A stretch of 5,136 nucleotides of DNA from an uncultured Prevotella sp. (GTDB lineage: Bacteria; Bacteroidota; Bacteroidia; Bacteroidales; Bacteroidaceae). Both the position numbers and the translations under genes were made by a program. The stretch covers positions 1-5,136 of the forward strand of contig CALZDK010000129.1 in NCBI GenBank assembly GCA_945637645.1. The letters run 5' to 3'. The notes under the pieces were generated by a model. The model had not been told where the DNA came from, did no database searches, and worked only from the letters and a program-made list of their open reading frames with translations. Positions 1 through 5,136 of this stretch are shown here, in pieces; position 1 is the stretch's first letter, and every line of letters begins with the position of its first letter.

Positions 1-51
1 TTCACCAGGGTGCTTCTGCTCCAGCTGTTGCATAATTTTCTCTACTTCCAT
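1..51 (-). CDS. gdhA: N-terminal fragment of probable NADP-specific glutamate dehydrogenase (runs off window start)
   Basis: Only 17 codons are present, read leftward from an ATG at 51-49; they give MEVEKIMQQLEQKHPGE and the frame is open to the window edge. The pattern of a short amphipathic helix followed by a K/R-x-P-x-E turn resembles the start of Bacteroidales hexameric glutamate dehydrogenases, which begin in a similar way (xxVxKxxxxLxxxxPxE). If correct, the cytoplasmic enzyme interconverts 2-oxoglutarate plus ammonium and glutamate and is a main ammonium-assimilation route in this group. No catalytic residue is in view, so the call rests on N-terminal resemblance recalled from the family. 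Support for a real gene start comes from the promoter match about 57 bases upstream. Alternative: any other protein with a charged N-terminal helix. Confidence 0.5.
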   Translation of the reverse strand, partial: MEVEKIMQQLEQKHPGE

Positions 52-107
52 AATTGTAGGTTTTTTAATGTTTCACAATATATTGACAATGTGTAATAGT
101 AGTGCCG

Positions 108-139
108 CAAAATTAGACCTTTTTCGGCAAACCTCCAAA
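108..139 (-). promoter_or_regulatory. Putative Bacteroidetes-type promoter for the leftward gdhA-like gene
   Basis: On the minus strand, 115-108 reads TAATTTTG, an exact match to the Bacteroidetes -7 consensus TAnnTTTG. A TTTG at 139-136 lies 20 bases upstream, a fitting place for the -33 element. Transcription would start near 102, leaving a leader of about 50 bases that is A/T rich and has no clear Shine-Dalgarno sequence. The site lies after the sigma-factor stop codon, so the gdhA-like gene probably has its own promoter and need not depend on read-through. Confidence 0.55.
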
Positions 140-191
140 TGTTTTCGTGAATATTTTAGCCTTGATAGTTACGTTTTGTTAAATATTGGGG

Positions 192-698
192 TTATACAAC
201 GTTTCTTAAACCTTCACGCACCTTTTTTCGTGCCTTGCCAAGCTGTTTCTCAGCAAATTTGTACTTTATATTTAGCGTCGATGCTATTTCCCCCACTTTC
301 ATGCCATCGTAGAGGCTCATCTGAAAAATTGTTCGACAACTGTCGGGCAACGCCTCTATGTGCCTTGTCGCATGACGAGCAATGTCTCTCGCCATTATTC
401 TCACTTCAAGAGACTCTGTTGCGGCGGAGGTGGCGGCAGACTCAACCTTATTGTATTGGCGGGCAATGGCACGATGTCTCACCACGCTCACCGCAGCATT
501 CCTCAGCATATTGTGGACAAGGGCAGGCATGGATACAAGACTTATGGAGTCCTCAACAGCCAACAGGCGTACAAAACACTCCTGAACGACATCCTTCGCT
601 TCCTCGGTGTCGTTCAGTATCTTGTTGGCAAACAAACGCAGCCCTTCAAGGTTTTCTGCGTAGTAATCTGCTATGGTGTCAAATTTGGTTCTTGCCAT
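192..698 (-). CDS. ECF-type RNA polymerase sigma factor (sigma-70 family)
   Basis: A complete 168-residue cytoplasmic protein, a usual length for ECF (group 4) sigma factors, which direct core RNA polymerase to a small set of promoters. Residues about 11-80 form the sigma region 2 part: AKDVVQECF (34-42) is the classic region 2 helix and NMLRNAAVSVVRHRA (63-77) is the region 2.4 part that would read the -10 element. Residues about 107-165 form region 4, with LPDSCRTIF (117-125) and the helix-turn-helix entry VGEIASTLNI (135-144); the following helix (KYKFAEKQLGKARKK) departs from the usual TVExxxxxAxxxLR form. Region 3 is absent, as expected for ECF factors. The ATG at 698-696 follows a purine-rich GGGAAGAAG and a promoter match. 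Bacteroidetes ECF factors usually sit beside a FecR-like anti-sigma gene and SusC/D genes; neither neighbour here is an anti-sigma gene. Its targets cannot be read from this window. Confidence 0.9.
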   Translation of the reverse strand: MARTKFDTIADYYAENLEGLRLFANKILNDTEEAKDVVQECFVRLLAVEDSISLVSMPALVHNMLRNAAVSVVRHRAIARQYNKVESAATSAATESLEVRIMARDIARHATRHIEALPDSCRTIFQMSLYDGMKVGEIASTLNIKYKFAEKQLGKARKKVREGLRNVV

Positions 699-742
699 GC
701 TTCTTCCCTTAGAAATTTCAGTTCCAGGTTTGATTGTTGCTG

Positions 743-772
743 CAAAAGTACCAAACTTATTTTAAAAGCAAG
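743..772 (-). promoter_or_regulatory. Putative Bacteroidetes-type promoter for the ECF sigma factor gene
   Basis: On the minus strand, 750-743 reads TACTTTTG, an exact TAnnTTTG match. A CTTG at 772-769 lies 18 bases upstream and could serve as the -33 element, matching three of four consensus bases. Transcription would start near 737, with a leader of about 40 bases before the ATG at 698. The match to the housekeeping-type consensus suggests expression by the primary sigma factor, not strict autoregulation. Confidence 0.55.
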
Positions 773-990
773 CATGAAAAGGCAAAAAAAATGCTAAATG
801 AAACAATTTGCATAGTGTTTTGTAACATTAATGAAAGCTGCCCTATGTTTTCCCGTACCTTATTATATTGTAAAAGACGAGTAGCAAACTTCTGCGGCTT
901 GCTGTCAGAAATAGAGTGGATATGTGATTATCGAGAAAGGGAATGAACAATGTAGATTATTTTTTCAATGATACAATTTTTAAGATTTAT

Positions 991-1030
991 GTTACATAAT
1001 TATATCCGTATGTGTGGGAAATGATGTAAC
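991..1030. repeat. Inverted repeat GTTACAT ... ATGTAAC over the GH95 promoter
   Basis: GTTACAT at 991-997 and its exact reverse complement ATGTAAC at 1024-1030 are separated by 26 bases, with arm centres 33 bases apart, close to three helical turns. The right arm overlaps the first four bases of the TAnnTTTG element. This could be an operator for a dimeric or looping regulator. A seven-base dyad in A/T-rich DNA can also arise by chance, so the functional claim is weak. Confidence 0.3.
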
Positions 1031-1034
1031 TTTG
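1027..1034 (+). promoter_or_regulatory. Putative -7 promoter element for the GH95-esterase/GH43 operon
   Basis: TAACTTTG at 1027-1034 matches the Bacteroidetes -7 consensus TAnnTTTG exactly. Transcription would start near 1040, giving a leader of only about 25 bases before the ATG at 1064. No TTTG is found at the expected -33 place (about 1000-1009, which reads A/T-rich sequence ending in CCG). A good -7 with a poor -33 fits a promoter that needs an activator, as expected for inducible polysaccharide genes, but that is inference. Confidence 0.5.
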
Positions 1035-1063
1035 CAAACAAAACTGAATAATAACGGATAAGA

Positions 1064-3526
1064 ATGAAGAAATTTATTGTATTGAACTTGTTGCTGCTGG
1101 CGACAATGAGCATGGCAGCGCAAGACCTTAGGTTGTGGTACAGCCGTCCGGCAAAGACATGGACGGAGGCTCTGCCAGTGGGAAACTCTCGCATGGGGGC
1201 AATGGTGTTTGGCGGAGTAGTGGAAGAGGAGCTGCAGCTCAACGAGGAGACTTTCTGGGCTGGCGGTCCACACAACAACTTAAGCAACCGAGGTTTATCC
1301 GCATTGGAGGAAATAAGGGAAATGGTGTTCATGGACAACTTTATGGGAGCCCAAAAGAAAATTGACGAGACATACTTCACGGGGCAGCACGGCATGCGCT
1401 ATCTGCCATTAGGATCGATGAAGCTGAGGTTTGACTATGGCAAGAAGAATCAAAGCACCCTGACCAACCAGCTTAACTACGCGCGAGCTCTGAACCTTGG
1501 CAACGCTACAGCCACTGTAGGATACATGGTTGGCGACGTGGAATACCGTCGCACGGTGTTTGCCTCACTTGCCGACAACGTGATAGTGGTGCGTTTGGAA
1601 TCCGATAAGGCTAAAGCGCTCAACTTCACTTTGGGCTACGACTGCCCCAAGGAGCTACTGCCGACGGTTAAGGCGAAGGGCAACACGCTAACCATGCGCT
1701 GCCAAGGTGTTGAACAGGAAGGCATAAAGTCAGCACTCAACGCGGAGTGTAGAATAAAGGTTAATTCCGACGGAAAAGTAAAGGCGAAGGGAAGCACTGT
1801 GGAGGTGAGGGATGCGGCTTGCGCCACATTGATCATTGTAGGAGCAACAAACTTCGTGAACTATCATGACGTGTCGGGCAATGCTTCGCACCGGTGCGAG
1901 ACAATGATGAAAAATGCCACGAAAAAGGACTATCAGCAACTACTTGCCGACCACGAGAGGAAATACCGCTCGCAATATGACCGCGTGAGACTTGACATCC
2001 CTGCCACTAAAGCATCGGAGGCGGAGACCGACGAGCGGGTAAGGAACTTCAACCAAAGCGACGACCTCAACCTCGTGGCACTGCTCTACCAATATGGACG
2101 TTACCTGCTCATCTCGTCCTCACAACCAGGAGGGCAGCCGGCAAACCTACAGGGAATATGGAACGGATCGATGAAAGCCCCATGGGACAGCAAATACACG
2201 ATAAACATCAACGCCGAGATGAACTACTGGCCAGCCGAGGTGACAAACCTCAGCGAATGTCACACTCCGTTCTTCAGCATGGTCAACGACCTCGCAAAGA
2301 CAGGAGCCGACGCGGCACGCGTGCTTTATGGAGCAAAGGGTTGGGTGGCCCACCACAACACTGACCTTTGGCGCATCACGGGACCTGTGGATGCCGCATA
2401 TTACGGAATGTGGCCAAACGGCGGCGCATGGGCGGCACAACATCTCTGGCAGCACTATCTCTTCACGGGCGACAAGGATTTCCTTAAGAAAAACTATCCG
2501 GCACTGAAGGGCACGGCAGACTTTTTCATGAGCCATTTGGTGAAGCATCCAAGGCATGGCTGGCTCGTAACAGTTCCGTCGATGTCGCCGGAGCATGGAT
2601 ACGACAAGTCGAAGGCGAGCATAACGGCAGGTTGCACCATGGACAACCAAATAGCCTTCGATGCACTATATTCCACACTGCTTGCCACACGCGCCCTCGG
2701 TGGCGACAAGGCTTATCAGGATTCGTTGCAGAACATTCTCGATCAACTGCCCCCAATGCAGGTTGGACGCCATAACCAACTGCAGGAGTGGCTTGTGGAT
2801 GCCGACAATCCAAAGGACAACCATCGCCACATATCCCATCTTTATGGCCTGTATCCAAGCAACCAAATCTCGCCGAGCCTCAATCCACAGTTGTTCCAGG
2901 CGGCAAGAAACACCTTGCTTCAGCGTGGCGACATGGCAACGGGTTGGAGTATCGGATGGAAGATAAACTTCTGGGCGAGGATGCTCGATGGCGACCATGC
3001 CTTCCGCATCATACAAAACATGCTCTGCCTGTTACCAAGCGACGAGGTGGCAAAGGAATATCCTAACGGCAGAACTTATCCGAATCTCTTCGACGCTCAT
3101 CCGCCATTCCAGATAGACGGCAACTTTGGCTTTACCGCTGGTGTATCGGAGATGCTGCTTCAAAGTCACGACGGTGCTCTGCACTTGCTGCCTGCACTGC
3201 CTGAGACATGGAACGAGGGCAGCGTGAAAGGACTTGTGGCACGAGGTGCCTTTGAGGTGGACATTGAGTGGAACGGTTCTCAGTTGTCGAAGGCAACGAT
3301 AAGGTCGCGTCGAGGAGGAATGCTGCGCCTGCGCTCGTACGTGCCTCTTAAAGGAATAGGTTTGAGGCCAGCCACGGGAGAGTGCCCAAACAGTTTGTTT
3401 GCACCAGCGGCTATTAAAGAGCCTATCGTTTCAAAGGAAATCAGGCCGCAAAGTCCTGTCATACCACGTGTTTATGAGTATGACGTGGAGACAAAGGCTG
3501 GCGACGAGATAATGGTCCAGAGATGA
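1064..3526 (+). CDS. Secreted GH95 family glycosidase (alpha-L-fucosidase or alpha-L-galactosidase)
   Basis: A complete 820-residue enzyme of glycoside hydrolase family 95, inverting enzymes that remove terminal alpha-L-fucose, or alpha-L-galactose in some members, from glycans and hemicelluloses. Residues 1-19 form a type I signal peptide (KK, hydrophobic core, cleavage likely at A19/Q20) with no lipobox, so it is probably periplasmic. The N-terminal beta-domain (about 23-265) has the hallmark GNSRMGAMVFGG (40-51) and LNEETFWAGGP (59-69). The (alpha/alpha)6 catalytic domain spans about 325-690: NLQGIWN (361-367), NINAEMNYWPAE (381-392), HHNTDLWR (430-437), SMSPEHGY (506-513), HRHISHLYGLYP (587-598) and IDGNFG (684-689). 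By family comparison with the Bifidobacterium enzyme AfcA, the catalytic set maps to N381, N383, E510 and D685, all present. A C-terminal beta-domain follows from about 700. The ATG at 1064 starts directly at the signal peptide. Stop is TGA at 3524-3526. It leads an apparent operon with the esterase-GH43 gene. Confidence 0.93.
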   Translation: MKKFIVLNLLLLATMSMAAQDLRLWYSRPAKTWTEALPVGNSRMGAMVFGGVVEEELQLNEETFWAGGPHNNLSNRGLSALEEIREMVFMDNFMGAQKKIDETYFTGQHGMRYLPLGSMKLRFDYGKKNQSTLTNQLNYARALNLGNATATVGYMVGDVEYRRTVFASLADNVIVVRLESDKAKALNFTLGYDCPKELLPTVKAKGNTLTMRCQGVEQEGIKSALNAECRIKVNSDGKVKAKGSTVEVRDAACATLIIVGATNFVNYHDVSGNASHRCETMMKNATKKDYQQLLADHERKYRSQYDRVRLDIPATKASEAETDERVRNFNQSDDLNLVALLYQYGRYLLISSSQPGGQPANLQGIWNGSMKAPWDSKYTININAEMNYWPAEVTNLSECHTPFFSMVNDLAKTGADAARVLYGAKGWVAHHNTDLWRITGPVDAAYYGMWPNGGAWAAQHLWQHYLFTGDKDFLKKNYPALKGTADFFMSHLVKHPRHGWLVTVPSMSPEHGYDKSKASITAGCTMDNQIAFDALYSTLLATRALGGDKAYQDSLQNILDQLPPMQVGRHNQLQEWLVDADNPKDNHRHISHLYGLYPSNQISPSLNPQLFQAARNTLLQRGDMATGWSIGWKINFWARMLDGDHAFRIIQNMLCLLPSDEVAKEYPNGRTYPNLFDAHPPFQIDGNFGFTAGVSEMLLQSHDGALHLLPALPETWNEGSVKGLVARGAFEVDIEWNGSQLSKATIRSRRGGMLRLRSYVPLKGIGLRPATGECPNSLFAPAAIKEPIVSKEIRPQSPVIPRVYEYDVETKAGDEIMVQR

Positions 3527-3554
3527 AAAAGAATAAGTATAAAAAATAAATCAC
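3527..3554 (+). other. Short A/T-rich operon spacer without terminator
   Basis: The 28 bases between the GH95 stop codon and the next ATG are almost only A and T, with no hairpin, no TAnnTTTG element and no clear Shine-Dalgarno sequence. This supports co-transcription of the two enzyme genes and translation start by an unstructured A-rich leader, common in Bacteroidetes. Confidence 0.65.
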
Positions 3555-5136
3555 ATGAAACAAATTATTATTGGAATGATGGCGCTGATGTCGGCATTGA
3601 CCGTAAAGGCGCAGGACGAGAATTTCTACATCTACCTCTGTTTCGGACAGTCGAACATGGAGGGAAATGCACGGTATGAACAGCAGGACATGGAGGGCGT
3701 AGATGAGCGATTCGTCTCCATGGCTTCTATGGATGACGAGAAACTGGGTTGGAAACGTGGCGAATGGCACAAGGCAGTGCCGCCACTCTGCCGTCCCTAC
3801 ACAGGTCTTACACCTGCCGACTATTTTGGTCGTACTATGGTCAGTCGACTTCCGAAGAGTGTGCGTGTAGGAGTAATTAACGTAGCCATTGGTGGTTGTG
3901 GCATAGAACTTTTTGATAAGGAAAACTATGCTTCATACCTTGAGAAACAGCCTCAGTGGATGAAGAACATGACAAAAGACTACGACAACAATCCCTATGC
4001 CCGCCTCGTGGAGTTGGCAAAGAAAGCCAAGCAACAGGGCGTTATAAAAGGTATGCTTATGCTTCAGGGAGAGACCAACACCGGCCAGCAAGACTGGCCA
4101 GAGAAGGTGAAGAAGGTGTATGAGAATCTTCTTGCCGACCTCGGTCTTAACGCTACCGACGTACCGCTCTTTGCCGGAGAAGTGGTAGGCAAGGAAGTGG
4201 GAGGACGTTGCGCTGCTCACAACCCTATAATCAACAAATTGCCCGATGTCATTCCTACGGCTCATGTTGTGAGTTCCAAGGACTGTCCCTGTGCTCATGA
4301 CTCACTCCATTTCACTGCCGAGGGTTATCGCATCATTGGCAGACGTTTTGCCGAGAAGGTGCTGTCTGTTCAGTGTGGATTCAACAATCCCTTGCTTTGG
4401 GCTGATGTTCCTGACCCCGATGTCATTCGAGTCGGCGACGACTACTGGCTCGTTAGCACTACAATGCACCTAATGCCAGGTGCCCCTGTGATGCACTCCA
4501 AGGACTTGGTAAACTGGCGCGTGGCAAGTTATGTGTTCCCCTCGCTCCACGACAGTCCTAAATACGACCTCAGGGAGGGCACCGTGTATGGACGCGGGCA
4601 GTGGGCTACTTCTATCAGATACAAGGACGGAATGTATTACCTCTATTTCTCGCCGAACGAAGCCCCGTGGAAAGGATACGTATATACTACGAAAAACCCT
4701 CGTGAGGGCTGGACTCTTGCCCACCGAATACCTCATTTCCACGATGCCTCACTCTTCTTCGACGATGACGGTCGCGCCTACGTGTTTTACGGCACCGGTG
4801 AGATGAAAGAGCTCAATTCCGACCTCAGTGGAGTGAAGGAAGGCGGACTATCCGGACGTGTATTTGAGCGCGACTCCACAGAAACAGGTCTGCTCGAAGG
4901 CAGCCGTTTCATAAAGCACAACGGCAAATACTATCTTATCATGATATCGTGGCCTCGCGGCGGAGCACGCCGACAGGTATGTTATCGTGCCGACAATATC
5001 ATGGGACCTTATGAGAAGAAGGTGATTCTACTGTCAGAGTTCGGTGGCTTCCCCTATGCCGGACAGGGAACGATAGTCGACGACGGCAAGGGCAACTGGT
5101 ATGGAATCATCTTCCAAGACCGTGGCGGATGCGGAC
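3555..5136 (+). CDS. Secreted bifunctional SGNH/CE6-like acetyl esterase - GH43 glycosidase (3' end cut by window)
   Basis: An open frame of 527 codons with no stop runs from the ATG at 3555 to the window end. Residues 1-19 are a type I signal peptide (MKQIII..., cleavage near A19/Q20), without lipobox. Residues about 23-270 are an SGNH-hydrolase of the SASA/CE6 kind: FGQSNMEG (30-37, nucleophile S33), NVAIGGCGIE (109-118), QGETN (171-175) and HDSLHFT (248-254, giving D249 and H252), so the catalytic set is intact; the likely reaction is removal of O-acetyl groups from hemicellulose. From about 278 a GH43 five-bladed propeller begins: ADVPDPDVIRVGDDYW (283-298, base D287), GQWATSIRY (348-356), FHDASLFFDDDGR (395-407, modulator D397) and LLEGSRFIKHNGKYYL (446-461, acid E448). 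The start pattern with STTMHLMPGAP (301-311) recalls GH43 groups with beta-xylosidase or alpha-L-arabinofuranosidase activity. The propeller end and any C-terminal beta-sandwich lie outside. The esterase half is often auto-named sialate O-acetylesterase; xylan or xyloglucan is the better guess here. Confidence 0.9.
   Translation, partial: MKQIIIGMMALMSALTVKAQDENFYIYLCFGQSNMEGNARYEQQDMEGVDERFVSMASMDDEKLGWKRGEWHKAVPPLCRPYTGLTPADYFGRTMVSRLPKSVRVGVINVAIGGCGIELFDKENYASYLEKQPQWMKNMTKDYDNNPYARLVELAKKAKQQGVIKGMLMLQGETNTGQQDWPEKVKKVYENLLADLGLNATDVPLFAGEVVGKEVGGRCAAHNPIINKLPDVIPTAHVVSSKDCPCAHDSLHFTAEGYRIIGRRFAEKVLSVQCGFNNPLLWADVPDPDVIRVGDDYWLVSTTMHLMPGAPVMHSKDLVNWRVASYVFPSLHDSPKYDLREGTVYGRGQWATSIRYKDGMYYLYFSPNEAPWKGYVYTTKNPREGWTLAHRIPHFHDASLFFDDDGRAYVFYGTGEMKELNSDLSGVKEGGLSGRVFERDSTETGLLEGSRFIKHNGKYYLIMISWPRGGARRQVCYRADNIMGPYEKKVILLSEFGGFPYAGQGTIVDDGKGNWYGIIFQDRGGCG

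Larger units (their letters stand above)
699..1063. other. Divergent intergenic region between the sigma factor and the GH95 operon
   Basis: These 365 bases separate two genes transcribed away from each other. The left end holds the sigma-factor promoter and leader, the right end holds the GH95 promoter and a dyad repeat. The middle, about 775-985, is A/T rich and I see no convincing gene, RNA or terminator in it. A plus-strand 70-codon frame (734-946) crosses the sigma promoter and has a low-complexity, cysteine-scattered product with no recognisable domain, so it is not called. The length of the region leaves room for regulator sites upstream of the GH95 promoter. Confidence 0.7.

Noticed and set aside
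150..187. AATATTT ... AAATATT inverted repeat after the sigma-factor stop codon, considered as terminator
   Set aside because: The stem is seven A/T pairs with a 24-base loop and no adjoining run of T on the minus strand, so it would be too weak for an intrinsic terminator.
68..712. Long plus-strand open frame (214 codons) opposite the sigma factor gene
   Set aside because: It lies antisense to a well-supported sigma factor, has a cysteine- and proline-rich product without domain pattern, and has no promoter or leader of its own. It is a shadow frame.
734..946. Plus-strand 70-codon frame in the intergenic region
   Set aside because: It overlaps the minus-strand sigma promoter, has no promoter element before it, and its product shows no recognisable motif or transmembrane pattern.
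2147..2650. Minus-strand 167-codon frame within the GH95 gene
   Set aside because: It is antisense to the conserved catalytic domain of GH95 and its translation is rich in Cys, His and Arg as expected from a shadow frame.
3527..3554. Possible separate promoter for the esterase-GH43 gene
   Set aside because: The spacer has no TAnnTTTG or TTTG element and is only 28 bases long; co-transcription with GH95 is simpler.
3555..4395. Naming the first domain of the fusion as a sialate O-acetylesterase
   Set aside because: This is a common automatic name for SASA-domain proteins. The fusion to GH43 and the GH95 neighbour favour a plant hemicellulose acetyl esterase, and nothing in the window concerns sialic acid.

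Overview
The window looks like a piece of a Bacteroidetes chromosome, most likely Prevotella or a close relative of Bacteroidales. The evidence is: three matches to the Bacteroidetes -7 promoter element (TAnnTTTG) at the right distance before genes, A/T-rich leaders with little or no Shine-Dalgarno sequence, exported carbohydrate-active enzymes with signal peptides ending in 'AQ', and an ECF sigma factor of Bacteroidetes type. The genus is an inference from protein style and cannot be proven here.

Left part (1-698, minus strand): the first 17 codons of a gene whose N-terminus resembles NADP-type glutamate dehydrogenase (gdhA), its 140-base leader with a good promoter match, and a complete 168-residue ECF-type RNA polymerase sigma factor. 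A 365-base A/T-rich intergenic region (699-1063) carries divergent promoters: one for the sigma factor and one for the rightward genes.

Right part (1064-5136, plus strand): two secreted plant-polysaccharide enzymes in an apparent operon with a 28-base gap. The first is a complete GH95 enzyme (820 residues, alpha-L-fucosidase or alpha-L-galactosidase family). The second starts at 3555 and runs off the window end with no stop codon. It is a two-domain fusion: an N-terminal SGNH/CE6-like acetyl esterase joined almost without linker to a C-terminal GH43 glycosidase (beta-xylosidase or alpha-L-arabinofuranosidase type).

Together the two enzymes would remove an alpha-L-fucosyl or L-galactosyl cap, acetyl esters, and xylosyl or arabinosyl units from a decorated hemicellulose such as complex glucuronoarabinoxylan or fucosylated xyloglucan, probably in the periplasm. 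No SusC/SusD pair or hybrid two-component regulator is visible, so this is at most the edge of a polysaccharide utilisation locus, or a stand-alone enzyme cluster. I found no RNA genes, CRISPR array, insertion sequence or evident new system. The most notable items are the esterase-GH43 fusion, the sigma factor with no visible anti-sigma partner, and a dyad repeat over the GH95 promoter.
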